Positions 38,119-47,496 of a DNA stretch of 64,000 nucleotides are shown here, one piece after another. The position numbers and the translations under genes are program-made. Position 1 is the stretch's first letter; each line of letters begins with the position of its first letter. Location of the stretch: the NCBI RefSeq assembly GCF_034043515.1, contig NZ_CP138214.1:4588001-4652000 (forward strand), read 5' to 3'. Origin of the DNA: Pseudomonas sp. MUP55 (GTDB lineage: Bacteria > Pseudomonadota > Gammaproteobacteria > Pseudomonadales > Pseudomonadaceae). A model generated the notes under the pieces. It saw only the letters and a list, made by a program, of their open reading frames with translations, ran no database searches and was not told the origin of the DNA.

Positions 38119-39177
38119 TCAGGCGTTGCCGGCGAGTTTGAGACGCGCAGCCTGGGTGAAGTCCAACATGCGCTTGAGCGGGCGTACCGCATGGGGGATC
38201 ACAGACGGCTCCACAAATATCTCGTTACTGCCCTCGCGCAAGCATTGCAGCGTGCGCTCCAGGGTATTCATCGCCATCCACGGGCAGTGCGCGCAACTGC
38301 GGCACGCGGCGCCGTTGCCTGCGGTCGGCGCTTCGATAAAGACCTTATCCGGGCACAGCTGCTGCATCTTGTAGAAGATGCCGCGGTCGGTGGCGACGAT
38401 GAAGGTCTTGTTCGGCAGGCGCTGCGCCGCAGCAATCAGCTGACTGGTGGAGCCTACGGCGTCCGCCAGTTCGATCACCGAGGTCGGCGATTCCGGGTGC
38501 ACCAGGATCGCAGCGTCCGGGTACAGCGCCTTCATGTCTTCCAACTGCTTGGATTTGAACTCTTCGTGGACGATGCACGCACCGTCCCACAGCAGCATGT
38601 CGGCACCGGTCTGACGCTGGATGTAAGTGCCCAGGTGCTTGTCGGGGCCCCAGATAATCGTCTCGCCGTTATCCATCAGGCTTTCGACGATCTCCAGTGC
38701 GCAACTGGAGGTTACCACCCAATCGGCACGGGCTTTGACCGCCGCCGAGGTGTTGGCGTAGACCACCACGGTACGCTCGGGATGCTGGTCACAGAACGCG
38801 GAAAACTCATCCACCGGGCAGCCCAAGTCCAGGGAACAGGTGGCTTCCAGGGTCGGCATCAGGATGCGTTTTTCAGGGGTGAGGATTTTTGCGGTTTCGC
38901 CCATGAACCGCACCCCCGCCACCAGCACGGTCTTGGCCGGGTGAGCGGCGCCGAAGCGCGCCATTTCCAGGGAGTCGGAAACGCAGCCGCCGGTTTCTTC
39001 GGCCAGGGCCTGAATCACCGGATCGCAGTAGAAGTGGGCGACCAGCACCGCGTCCTGCGCTTTGAGCTCGGCGGCGATGGCAGCGCGCAAGCTCGCTTCC
39101 TCATCGGCGCTCAGGGCCTTGGGCTGCTTGGCGTCGAGGTGGGCTTGAACCAGTAGGCGTTCGGAGATATGCGTCAT
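38119..39177 (-). CDS. nadA: Quinolinate synthase
   Basis: 352-aa [4Fe-4S] enzyme that condenses iminoaspartate and dihydroxyacetone phosphate to quinolinate in NAD synthesis. Motifs: [31 protein letters not shown], split here as HFYCDP and [19 protein letters not shown]; and the C-terminal cysteines [12 protein letters not shown]. The ATG at 39177 gives [15 protein letters not shown]. It is a single gene, as in P. aeruginosa. Confidence 0.96.
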   Translation of the reverse strand: MTHISERLLVQAHLDAKQPKALSADEEASLRAAIAAELKAQDAVLVAHFYCDPVIQALAEETGGCVSDSLEMARFGAAHPAKTVLVAGVRFMGETAKILTPEKRILMPTLEATCSLDLGCPVDEFSAFCDQHPERTVVVYANTSAAVKARADWVVTSSCALEIVESLMDNGETIIWGPDKHLGTYIQRQTGADMLLWDGACIVHEEFKSKQLEDMKALYPDAAILVHPESPTSVIELADAVGSTSQLIAAAQRLPNKTFIVATDRGIFYKMQQLCPDKVFIEAPTAGNGAACRSCAHCPWMAMNTLERTLQCLREGSNEIFVEPSVIPHAVRPLKRMLDFTQAARLKLAGNA

Positions 39178-39385
39178 GTTCGCAAGACCTGCAGGCGCAG
39201 TAGCGCGAAAATCGAGTGTACCACCGGCTCTGGAGCCCTTCGGGCGCCGCCGGACGAAGTGTGTGTATTCATCAAGCACGGGTAACGGTGAGGCTGCGCA
39301 AGGCTACAGAATATCGAATCGATTCAAAAGCCTAATCTGGCAGTGCGAGGGCATTTTGCGGGGGGATGACGGCGGGGGTTGGAGC

Positions 39386-39422
39386 CCCCGCGAAGACCTT
39401 CCATAGAAAGGCGTTCGCGGGG
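39386..39422 (-). other. Hairpin downstream of mgoD
   Basis: CCCCGCGAA-GA-CCTT pairs with AAGG-CG-TTCGCGGGG, leaving one internal mismatch pair and a 7-base loop. On the minus strand it starts 18 bases after the mgoD stop. No T-run is present. It may be a REP-like element or a 3' stabiliser of the cluster transcript. Confidence 0.5.
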
Positions 39423-39439
39423 CTGTGCAACGGGATACG

Positions 39440-39907
39440 TCAGGCGAACAGCTTCTGCACGTTGCTCATCGCATCCTCGGCGAACCCTTGCAGGAATGCC
39501 TCGAACGCCGGCACGTCTTCCGGGCCGCCGGTGTAAGGCTGGCCAATGATGGTCCAGGTCGCCAGGCTTTGGTCGGCGCCCTGCGGCACCACTTCCATGA
39601 CGGCCCACAGGTTGCCGATATTCAGCGAGGTGTAAATCAGCGACCAGGTCATGGTCATGCCTTCGTTGTCATGGCTGTTGAGTTGCTCGATCACCACATT
39701 GCCGTCCTTGAACAGCTTCTTGCGCACCGAGCGAACGCCCTCCCCTGTCATCTCAATGTGCGACAACGCCGGAATAAACTTCGCGAAACCGGAAAAGTCA
39801 CCGACGACATTCCACACGCTGCGCGCATCGCCATTGACGGTGACGCTGGCAACCACAGGGTTGCCCACCGGGTTGCGTACCAGGGTATCGGGTTCAAAAT
39901 GTTGCAT
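39440..39907 (-). CDS. mgoD: MgoD-like SRPBCC (polyketide cyclase/dehydrase-like) protein
   Basis: 155-aa START/SRPBCC-fold protein: VASVTVNGDARSVWNVVGDFSGFAKFIPALSHIEM is the typical ligand-pocket start, and the C-terminal helix is DVPAFEAFLQGFAEDAMSNVQ. It corresponds in place and type to mgoD of the P. syringae mgo operon and to the last core gene of the ham and pvf clusters, where it is needed for diazeniumdiolate signal production but its step is unclear. GGAGCTG precedes the ATG. It follows the NRPS by 21 bp. Confidence 0.8.
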   Translation of the reverse strand: MQHFEPDTLVRNPVGNPVVASVTVNGDARSVWNVVGDFSGFAKFIPALSHIEMTGEGVRSVRKKLFKDGNVVIEQLNSHDNEGMTMTWSLIYTSLNIGNLWAVMEVVPQGADQSLATWTIIGQPYTGGPEDVPAFEAFLQGFAEDAMSNVQKLFA

Positions 39908-39928
39908 GAGACAGCTCCTTTTTTTTGC

Positions 39929-42900
39929 TCAGATGAAATCGATTTGCTTGAGGTAGTCGCAGCCTTTTTGCAGCAGCGCACTGTTCTTGGCCGGGTAGTC
40001 TTCACCCATGCTACGGATGCCTGAGAGCGCATTGCGGTACTCGATCATCGAGATATCGCCGATGTCTTCCTCAAACCCATTGAGGTAAAAGCCAACGACA
40101 CCGAACAACGCGTTGTCACTGTCGATCGCCGACAAGCGCTGCTGCCATTGTGTCACCGGGACCATCTGGAAATCGTGACCAGCGGCGCGAAACGCCTCCA
40201 GGTAATGCGTCCAGCTCAGGGGCAGCGGGTTGTGCAGGTTGAAGACCGCCTTGGCGCGGTTATGCCGGCTGGCGTGGAAGGCAATGAACCGAGCGAGGAA
40301 GTCCACCGGCATCAGGTCGAAGTTCAGCGCCAGCTCAGGCACTTCCTTAAGCTGCAATGAGCCTTTGAGCATCAGCATCAACCGGTTCTGATGGGGTTGG
40401 CACACACCGGTACGCGTATTGAAGGCAATGTTGCCCGGACGATAAAGGTTGACCCACACCCCCGACTCACTGGCGTTCCACAAGATGCGCTCGGCCACCC
40501 ATTTGGACAGGTTGTAGCCATTGCGGATGTAGATCGGCGGCGTGAACGCCGGGGGTTCTTCCAACACGCGCCCCTGCTCATCCACCGTGCTGGAGGCGGA
40601 CAAGGTGGAAATGAAATTGAACACCTTCTTGCTGCGCCCTTCACACAACTGCAGGCATTCCAGTACGGGCGTGACGTTGTCCTTGACCAGCGACTCGTAG
40701 TCGAGCACGTGGTTGACGTTGGCCGCGTTGTAGATCAACACGCCGTATTCACGGTCCAGCCATTCGTAATCCGCTTGCGACAGCCCCAGCCGAGGCTGGC
40801 TGATATCTGCCGCCAACACCTTTACCCGACTGAGGTCCAGGTGTTCGAGACGGTTCTGAATCAACGCGTGTTCGAAACGCTGCTGGGCACTCATCCCCGC
40901 CGATTCGCGCACCAGGCACGCCACTTCAGTGCTGCCCAGCTCCAGCAGCGCCTCAACGATATGCACACCCAGAAACCCGTTGGAACCGGTGACGATAACC
41001 TTGTGCAGATTGCCCAGTCGGCTGATCGGCAACACGTCCAGCTCAGGCCTGAGCATCGCGTCACGCAATGCCTGGGGGCTGACCGTGGCGGTGGCCTCGA
41101 CGTCCTGGTCGATCAGATTGGCAAGATTGATCAGGGTAGGTTGTTCAATAAAACGGTTGATCGACACGCCCTTGCCGAACGTCTCGCGAATGCCCATCAG
41201 CATTTGCGACAGCAGGATCGAGTGGCCGCCGAGGTTGAAGAAACTGTCATCCACGGAGATGTCGGCGCCGGGCATGTCGAGCAGTGTCGACCACAGCCCG
41301 AGCAGGGTTTCCTGGGTAGGGTTCTGCGGTGCCTGACGTGGCCCCTGGGTTTTGTAATTGACGGGTAGATTCTTCAGGGCCGAGCGGTCGACTTTACCGT
41401 TGGCCGTGGCCGGCAGGCGTTCCAGCAGGCAGTAAGCGCTGGGGCGCATGTAATCGGGCAAATGCATGACTGCGTAGGCCTGCAGCTGTTCGCTGGCCGC
41501 GTGCCCGTCACCGCCTTGGGGCTGGGAGAAAAACGCCAGGATGCGCCGCTGCTGATCGATCACGACCGCCAACTGACGAAACAACTGGCTCGATTGCAGC
41601 AAGTGTTCGATTTCCTCCGGCTCGACACGAAAACCACGGATCTTTACCTGGTTATCCAGGCGCCCGATGATCTGGATGCCGTCTTGGGTCCAGCGCGCCA
41701 GATCCCCGGTGCGGTACAAACGCAACAGCTGGCCATCGGGCAATTCGTGCAGGCGGTACCGTTCGGCCGTCATCTGCACGGCGTCCAGATAACCCAGGCC
41801 CACCCCCGGCCCGGCGATGTGGATCTCACCACTGCCACTTTGCCCTACCGGCAGGCCATCTTCGTCGAGCAGGTAGATCGCGGTATTGGCAATCGGCACG
41901 CCGAGGTTGCGATTATTGTCGCCGGGCTGGAAGGTGCGGCATGTGGCAAGTACGGTCGTTTCCGTGGGCCCATAAATGTTATGCAGTTGGCAGTGGCCCA
42001 CCAGTTGCTCGATGACATGGGGCTCGCACACATCTCCGCCCGTCACCAGATGGCGCATGCCGTACAGCGATTCGAGCGGGAGAATGCTGAGCAAGGCCGG
42101 TGGCAGGAAGGCGTGAGTCACTTGCTCCTGCTCAATCAGCTCGGCCAGCGCCACCGGGTCGCGGCGCTGGTCCTCGGTGGGTACGATCAACTCGGCGCCC
42201 TGGATCAGCGTCGGGAAGATGTCGAGCAGCGAGGCATCGAAGTTGATGGTGGAAAACTGCAAGGCCCGGCTGTCACGGTCCAGCTCCACATAGCGGGCAT
42301 ACCACGCGCAGAAGTGACTCAGGTTGTCGACCGTCAGCAATACGCCCTTGGGTTGACCCGTGGTGCCCGAGGTGTAGATCGCTACACAGGGTGCCGCCCC
42401 TGCCAGCGGCACGCGCAGCAGGCTTTGATCTGGCGCGAGGGCCACGCGGCTGTAACCTTTGGCGCCGTGGTGGAAGAAATCCAGGTGGCCGATGTCCAGG
42501 GTCGTCAGGCCCGGGAGCGGGTTGCTGGCTTCGGTGTCCTGGATCAGCAAGCTGGCGTTGGCATGTTTGAGGATCGCGCCACGACGCTCCGCCGGATGGT
42601 TCGGGTCCAGGGGCAGGTACACGGCGCCGCAGCCGATCACCGCCAGGATCGCGGCATACAGCGCCGTGCCCTTGGGCAACGAGATGCCCACCACGGTCAG
42701 CCCCCCGGCCTGCGCTTGCAGCAAAGGCTGCAGGCGTTCCTGAATCGCCACGCTGTAGGCGTGCAGTTGGGCGTAGGACATGCCGTGCCCGTCGACTTTC
42801 AAGGCACTGCGCTCGGCATTGGCCAGCAGGCTGTCGGCCAGGCGCTGTACGAAGGGTTGCCGGGCTTCCTGCAGCACCCCGATGTTGGCAGTGGCATTGT

Positions 42901-43405
42901 GACGATGCTGCCAGGCGAGCCGATCCAGCGCGATCAGGCTCAACAGTCTGTCGGCAGATTTCGCCGGCTCACGCGGCGCCTCAAGATAGTCGGCGCTGCG
43001 CGAGTAGCGGCCAATGTGCACACTGGCCAACTCGACCATTTGCGCGATGGCTTCCTGCGCCCGGTCGGCCCCGTTGCCGGACGCGTCGGCGCCGACTTCA
43101 CGGCGCCCCAGCGTCATCCAATCACCCTCCCCCGCACGCCATAGGCACTCAAGGTGCAAGGGCGCGAACACATCGCCGGCATCGTCGGACCGCATCCGCA
43201 AAGACAGACGGTGACATGTCGGATAGTCAGGGAACCGTGTCGTGCTGGCGTCATCGATCACCAGGTCCGGCGCCGCCAACCGGCGCAGCTCGTTGGCGTT
43301 ATCAGTGGGCAACAGATGCGTCGTGTGCCCCATCTGCTCCAGCTCTTGCGTCAGGCAGGCGAGCGCATGGCTGCGCCCGCACAGAACGATATCAAGATGT
43401 CTCAT
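39929..43405 (-). CDS. mgoA: MgoA-like NRPS: adenylation, carrier and reductase domains
   Basis: 1158-aa single-module non-ribosomal peptide synthetase. Residues 1-170 form an unusual N-terminal region, possibly a degenerate formyltransferase-like domain. The adenylation domain spans about 185-665, with IYTSGTTGQPKG (about 343-354), NFDAS, YGPTETT, YRTGDLARW and the core Lys in NGKVDR. The carrier protein has its phosphopantetheine Ser729 in FFNLGGHSILL. A thioester-reductase domain (about 795-1140, VIVTGSNGFLGVHIVEALL) would release the product reductively as aldehyde or alcohol. There is no condensation domain. This layout is that of MgoA, PvfC and HamD. Aligning the pocket by eye with the PheA structure gives D-A-L-F-V-G-I-V-L-K, which suggests valine or leucine. 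GAGGAG precedes the ATG. Confidence 0.88.
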   Translation of the reverse strand: MRHLDIVLCGRSHALACLTQELEQMGHTTHLLPTDNANELRRLAAPDLVIDDASTTRFPDYPTCHRLSLRMRSDDAGDVFAPLHLECLWRAGEGDWMTLGRREVGADASGNGADRAQEAIAQMVELASVHIGRYSRSADYLEAPREPAKSADRLLSLIALDRLAWQHRHNATANIGVLQEARQPFVQRLADSLLANAERSALKVDGHGMSYAQLHAYSVAIQERLQPLLQAQAGGLTVVGISLPKGTALYAAILAVIGCGAVYLPLDPNHPAERRGAILKHANASLLIQDTEASNPLPGLTTLDIGHLDFFHHGAKGYSRVALAPDQSLLRVPLAGAAPCVAIYTSGTTGQPKGVLLTVDNLSHFCAWYARYVELDRDSRALQFSTINFDASLLDIFPTLIQGAELIVPTEDQRRDPVALAELIEQEQVTHAFLPPALLSILPLESLYGMRHLVTGGDVCEPHVIEQLVGHCQLHNIYGPTETTVLATCRTFQPGDNNRNLGVPIANTAIYLLDEDGLPVGQSGSGEIHIAGPGVGLGYLDAVQMTAERYRLHELPDGQLLRLYRTGDLARWTQDGIQIIGRLDNQVKIRGFRVEPEEIEHLLQSSQLFRQLAVVIDQQRRILAFFSQPQGGDGHAASEQLQAYAVMHLPDYMRPSAYCLLERLPATANGKVDRSALKNLPVNYKTQGPRQAPQNPTQETLLGLWSTLLDMPGADISVDDSFFNLGGHSILLSQMLMGIRETFGKGVSINRFIEQPTLINLANLIDQDVEATATVSPQALRDAMLRPELDVLPISRLGNLHKVIVTGSNGFLGVHIVEALLELGSTEVACLVRESAGMSAQQRFEHALIQNRLEHLDLSRVKVLAADISQPRLGLSQADYEWLDREYGVLIYNAANVNHVLDYESLVKDNVTPVLECLQLCEGRSKKVFNFISTLSASSTVDEQGRVLEEPPAFTPPIYIRNGYNLSKWVAERILWNASESGVWVNLYRPGNIAFNTRTGVCQPHQNRLMLMLKGSLQLKEVPELALNFDLMPVDFLARFIAFHASRHNRAKAVFNLHNPLPLSWTHYLEAFRAAGHDFQMVPVTQWQQRLSAIDSDNALFGVVGFYLNGFEEDIGDISMIEYRNALSGIRSMGEDYPAKNSALLQKGCDYLKQIDFI

Positions 43406-43417
43406 TGAAGTTCTCCT

Positions 43418-44347
43418 CTAGCGCAGATAATCGGCGAGCGCTTCCTGCATGCAGGGAGCGTCGAGCATGGCGCTGTGTTTGAAGAATCGAACGATGTTGC
43501 CCACCAGCGGATGCGTCGGCGTGATCGGAAAACTCATGCCCTCGACTTCCTCACGCAACGCGGCCTTGACGGAGGCGCTCACCGGCAACTGCTCGATCAA
43601 GGCAAAATCGAACCCCTGCTGGATCTCGTTGGTCAGGTACTCGCCGAGGAACACCGGCATGATCGCGGCCAGCGAGCGCTTGTCTTCCTCGCTCGCGGTG
43701 CGCCAATAAATGCGCGTCAAGTTGGCCCAGAAGCCGGAGTGCCGCCCCTCGTCCGCCAAGTGGTCTGCCATCAACCCCTTGACCGACGCTTTCACCGAGT
43801 CGTCCCGGGCAAACGCCGCAACATCGTTGGTCAGGGTGTTTTCGGCAATCGCAACGCAGATCAGCTCGACAGCCGCTTTAAGGTGCTCGGGCGCCATCGC
43901 CAGTGCCTTGGGAATCGAACGGCTGAGTTCGATTTCCGCGGGCAAGTCAATGGGCTCGATCCCGGTCAGTTCGATGGTCTGTTGCATGTAATCCATCGCC
44001 ACTAGCGCGTGGTAGTCCTCGTCAACCACCACGGTCATCGCGTCATACCGACAGGCAAACGGGAAGCGGATGGCGAAGTTGTCCTTCGCGATACTTCGGG
44101 CCGTTTTATCGACGATTTCCGTTTCGAAAATCACCACGTCGTTAATGAACTTGTACAAACTCTGAACGAGCACGAAGTGCTGCAAGTGAGCACACTCGCG
44201 AATAAACGTTGCACCCATCACCAGCGGTTGGCGACTGATTGGGAATATTAACTTTCCATCATCTTCCAAACGACGCCTCGGCCGCGTACGAATCGTCGCC
44301 CGCTCCTCCCAAGACTCGGAAAATGACTGATATTCTTCAGCTCTCAT
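43418..44347 (-). CDS. mgoC: MgoC-like AurF-type di-iron N-oxygenase
   Basis: 309-aa protein of the p-aminobenzoate N-oxygenase AurF family. The ferritin-like helices carry the metal ligands in VVDEDYHALVAMDY and MADHLADEGRHSGFW, with further Glu residues in CVAIAENTLTND. AurF enzymes oxidise amines to hydroxylamines or nitroso groups; in mgo, pvf and ham clusters this step starts formation of the N-N bond of the diazeniumdiolate. The ATG at 44347 follows AAGGGA. It is 12 bp upstream of the NRPS. Confidence 0.87.
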   Translation of the reverse strand: MRAEEYQSFSESWEERATIRTRPRRRLEDDGKLIFPISRQPLVMGATFIRECAHLQHFVLVQSLYKFINDVVIFETEIVDKTARSIAKDNFAIRFPFACRYDAMTVVVDEDYHALVAMDYMQQTIELTGIEPIDLPAEIELSRSIPKALAMAPEHLKAAVELICVAIAENTLTNDVAAFARDDSVKASVKGLMADHLADEGRHSGFWANLTRIYWRTASEEDKRSLAAIMPVFLGEYLTNEIQQGFDFALIEQLPVSASVKAALREEVEGMSFPITPTHPLVGNIVRFFKHSAMLDAPCMQEALADYLR

Positions 44348-44372
44348 GAATCGTTCCCTTTGTTCATGATGG

Positions 44373-44720
44373 TCAGTAATAGTGCACTTCAAACAACAGG
44401 CAACCGTCTTTCGAATTGAACGGTCCGTGCTCGGTGTGCGCCGCCCTGAAGAAGTAACCGCCATCACGGTAGGTTTTCTCGGGACGCTCTTTACTGGCTA
44501 ACTCTGTCTGGTCGCCTTCAATCAAATACACTTCTTCGTGATAGTCATGTGTATAGATTTCACGGGTGCCGCCGCCCGGATGGAAGCGCACCAGTCGCGT
44601 GCGAATCCCGGTCTTATTGACAGGGTCCAAGGTGTCCTTGAATACCGTCAGGGTGATACCGCGCTCGGATGTCACCTCGACCCATTGGGCCTGGTCAGCT
44701 TCGATGACTTCTACGTTCAT
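44373..44720 (-). CDS. Cupin-domain protein of the diazeniumdiolate cluster (HamA-like)
   Basis: 115-aa single cupin. The metal-site motifs are [14 protein letters not shown] (two His and Glu) and AAHTEHGPF. The start ATG overlaps the stop of the preceding DUF3050 gene (ATGA), so the two are coupled; a GTG 3 codons upstream is also possible. A cupin (HamA) is part of the ham cluster for fragin/valdiazen; I recall the P. syringae mgo operon as having only four genes, so this cluster resembles the ham type in content. In a related pathway, cupins form N-N bonds, which would suit this one. Confidence 0.78.
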   Translation of the reverse strand: MNVEVIEADQAQWVEVTSERGITLTVFKDTLDPVNKTGIRTRLVRFHPGGGTREIYTHDYHEEVYLIEGDQTELASKERPEKTYRDGGYFFRAAHTEHGPFNSKDGCLLFEVHYY

Positions 44721-45493
44721 GCCACGCACTCACTGACATTTTCGCGCATGGCCACGCGCAAGTTGTCCCACAGCGCCAGGCGACTTTGCACTGCAGCGAT
44801 GGCCGACTCATAGACTTCTTCCTGGCGCTGGGCATCACCGTTGACCAGCCGCGCGAGCAGGCTTTCGGCGGCCGGGCCGTGATCTTCGGAGTCGACTTCA
44901 ATATGGCGCTGCAGGTAGTAGCGGAACGTTGGTGCGTCGTCGGCAGTGATGTCCCAGTCATCGAGAATGCGTTGGAACATCTCTGGAATGACGCTCTCAC
45001 GCCCATGCAGAAACGCGGCGGCGACACTGTGCGTCGACGCGTTGATTGCGGTTTCGATGGTATCGGTCACAAAGGCGGAAGCCGCCAGGCCTGCGTCGCA
45101 ACGGCTCAAGGCGGTCTGCAGATCGACCCCTTCACGCATCAGTTCGACGAAGAATTCGATCTTGTCGGTGCTGGCGCCCACTTCACGCATGGCGTGCAGA
45201 TAGAGTTCGAAGTGGCTGTAGTGACCACCCTGCAGGTTTTGGTCAGACTCTTCGCCGAGGATGATTTCGTTGATCAGGTGAGCGGCCGCCGGGTCCAGTG
45301 GAGGCAGCCATGGCAGACGAGTACAGGTCAGGTCCTGCTGCAGGCGCTTGGCCAGGGACATGAAATCCCACACGGCAAAGACATGGGTTTCCATAAAGGC
45401 GCGCAAGACGGGCAATGAATTGATTTCAGCAAATATCCGATGATTGCCCAGTTCCGTTTTCTTTGCATTCAATAGCGACTTTTTATCTTCCAT
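44717..45493 (-). CDS. mgoB: MgoB-like haem-oxygenase-like (DUF3050) protein
   Basis: 258-aa protein of the DUF3050 family, a haem-oxygenase-like helical fold. Signature parts are [24 protein letters not shown]-type helices, [15 protein letters not shown] and the histidine-bearing helix [12 protein letters not shown]. Such proteins often hold two iron atoms and oxidise small molecules. It matches mgoB of P. syringae and is the first gene of the cluster. The ATG at 45493 has an AAGGAGAG site. Its exact step in the pathway is not known to me. Confidence 0.83.
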   Translation of the reverse strand: MEDKKSLLNAKKTELGNHRIFAEINSLPVLRAFMETHVFAVWDFMSLAKRLQQDLTCTRLPWLPPLDPAAAHLINEIILGEESDQNLQGGHYSHFELYLHAMREVGASTDKIEFFVELMREGVDLQTALSRCDAGLAASAFVTDTIETAINASTHSVAAAFLHGRESVIPEMFQRILDDWDITADDAPTFRYYLQRHIEVDSEDHGPAAESLLARLVNGDAQRQEEVYESAIAAVQSRLALWDNLRVAMRENVSECVA

Positions 45494-45951
45494 GCTGCTC
45501 TCCTTATCAGGCTTAGTTGCGCCCTGGCGCCTCGACATATACCCACCCGCCTTATTTAAGGCATGAGCAGGCTTATCTCGCCGTTACCGGCCAGCACGCG
45601 ATACATTTCAATTAGATTACAGGGTGATACTTCATTGGCCCGAGAGGTCAGCCGCCGAAGCAAGACGAAACTTAGAGGAAGTTCATTACCATCAGCAAGC
45701 GTTTTCTGGAAAAATATTACAAATTATTTCAAAACCACAAAACACACAACAACAGAAGCCCGATCAAAGTTATAAACATCAACTTTGTCGGGCGATAGTT
45801 TACCTACTCGCGGATCGCGAGCATTGGCAAACTTCATGTCATTGCTAAGTTAGCAATCAACTAAACCGTTAACAGGCCATTCGCCTTTTTACCATTCAAG
45901 TTCCCTCTTGTTCGTTGAGAAGAGCCGCGCTCACTTGCCGGCTGTGTGCAT
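45494..45951. promoter_or_regulatory. A+T-rich control region upstream of the mgo-like cluster
   Basis: This 458-bp region without a gene separates the efflux genes from the signal cluster. It is clearly richer in A+T than its surroundings. It contains three palindromes: a 13-bp stem with a one-base bulge (GCCCGA-T-CAAAGTT at 45758 with AACTTTGTCGGGC at 45781), CTCGCG-GAT-CGCGAG at 45807-45821, and the perfect ATTGCTAA-G-TTAGCAAT at 45841-45857. The promoter of mgoB must be here. The large hairpin could also end transcription from the efflux operon, but it has no T-run. Confidence 0.65.
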
Positions 45952-47496
45952 TCAATTCTTTGCTTGCTGACGTAAAGCCAATGCCGCCACACCGCACAGG
46001 ATCAAGGCGACACAGGACACGTAGAACGCATCGCTGTAGGCCATCAAGTAGGCCTCGCGACGCACGGTGTGCATCAGGCCCTCAAGGACTTGCTGCTGGG
46101 CGGGCAACAGTTGGTTGAAAACGAATTCTTCGCTGTCCACCATGCCCGCGCGCAGGCGCTCCTGGAACGACGGGGAAAACAGAGTGATCGATTCGCCGAC
46201 ACGCTCGGAATGAAAGCGCTCGCGCATGGCGACGATCTGCGTCAGCCCGGCAGTGCCCACGGCCCCACCCAGGTTGCGCAGCATGGAAAACAACGCCGAA
46301 GCGGAACCGGCTTCATCCTTGGCCAGCCCCGACACGGCCAGCACTGACAGCGCCACCATGATCAACGGCTGTCCGATACCCCGTACCACGGTGGACGGGA
46401 TGATCACGTTGGCGGCGCTGTCCACGTCCAGGTGCGCGCCGAGATAACAGCCCAGGGCCATGATGAAAAAGCCGCTGGCCACCATCAGCTTGGGGTTGAG
46501 CCATTTCATCAGGCGCGGCATGAACGGTGCCAGTACCAGTTGCACCATGCCGTAGGCAATGAGGCTGATCCCGATTTCCCGGGCGTTGTAGCCCTGCAAT
46601 TGGGACAGGTAATTGGGCACCAGAAACACCAGGCCGAACGTGGCCCCGCCAAAAATGAACATCGCCGCGCTCGCCACGCCGAAGTTGTAGCTTTTGAGCA
46701 AGCGCAGGTTGATGAATGAGCGGCTGCCGTACAGTTGCGACAGCACGAAGTACACCAGGGCGACGCCGGCGGCCAGTGACATCCACACGATGAAGTCGGA
46801 GCCGAACCAGTCTTTGCGCCCGCCTTCTTCGAGCACGATCTGCAATCCGCCCAGGCCGACGATCATGGCCAGGATGCCGCCCCAGTCGCCGCGTTTGAGC
46901 AGGCTCAGTTGCATGGGTTTGGCATCGATGGACCACGCCACCGCCAGCAGCAGGAGAATGCCGGGGGCCAGCTGCAGGTAGAAGATCCAGCGCCAGGAAT
47001 AGGCATCGGTCAGCCAGCCGCCGATGGACGGCCCGGCAGCCTGGGCCACACTGTTGGATAACGCGAACAGGGCCATGCCCATGGCGATCTTGCTCGGCGG
47101 CAGCTCGGTGATGATCAGCTGGAACGACAACGGGATCAGCACCGCGCCGGCGGCACCCTGGATCACCCGAATGATGATCATCACTTCAAGGTTGGGCGCC
47201 CAGGAGCAGGCAATCGAAGCCACCAGAAACACAAACGAGCCCACCAGCATCACGCGGCGCAGCGAGAACACCTGCACCAGCCAGGCGGTCAGCGGGATCA
47301 TGACGATTTCCGCGACCAGGTACGCCGTGGAGATCCACGAACCCTCTTCGAAGGTCGCCCCCAGCGAGCCTTCGATTTCAGGCAACGCGGCGCTGGTGAC
47401 GTGCACGTTCATGCCGGCCATGAAGCAGCCGAACAGCCCGCCGATCACGGCCACCCAGGCGCGAAAGGAGACGGTTTTCTCGCCAGCCTCAGTCAT
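45952..47496 (-). CDS. EmrB-type MFS drug/metabolite exporter (DHA2, 14 TM)
   Basis: 514-aa pump of the DHA2 family with fourteen predicted membrane helices. Motif A-like and motif C sequences appear in LVQVFSLRRVMLVGSFVF and SNSVAQAAGPSIGGWLTD; WRWIFYLQ is the family marker. It works with an EmrA-like adaptor and an outer-membrane factor, both encoded just upstream. The ATG at 47496 overlaps the adaptor's end by 8 bp. Export of the neighbouring cluster's product is a reasonable inference; multidrug export is equally possible. Confidence 0.88.
   Translation of the reverse strand: MTEAGEKTVSFRAWVAVIGGLFGCFMAGMNVHVTSAALPEIEGSLGATFEEGSWISTAYLVAEIVMIPLTAWLVQVFSLRRVMLVGSFVFLVASIACSWAPNLEVMIIIRVIQGAAGAVLIPLSFQLIITELPPSKIAMGMALFALSNSVAQAAGPSIGGWLTDAYSWRWIFYLQLAPGILLLLAVAWSIDAKPMQLSLLKRGDWGGILAMIVGLGGLQIVLEEGGRKDWFGSDFIVWMSLAAGVALVYFVLSQLYGSRSFINLRLLKSYNFGVASAAMFIFGGATFGLVFLVPNYLSQLQGYNAREIGISLIAYGMVQLVLAPFMPRLMKWLNPKLMVASGFFIMALGCYLGAHLDVDSAANVIIPSTVVRGIGQPLIMVALSVLAVSGLAKDEAGSASALFSMLRNLGGAVGTAGLTQIVAMRERFHSERVGESITLFSPSFQERLRAGMVDSEEFVFNQLLPAQQQVLEGLMHTVRREAYLMAYSDAFYVSCVALILCGVAALALRQQAKN

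Noticed and set aside
45560..45775. A possible 70-aa plus-strand gene upstream of mgoB.
   Set aside because: The frame lies in A+T-rich control DNA, runs across the hairpin region and lacks a ribosome-binding site and family-like sequence.
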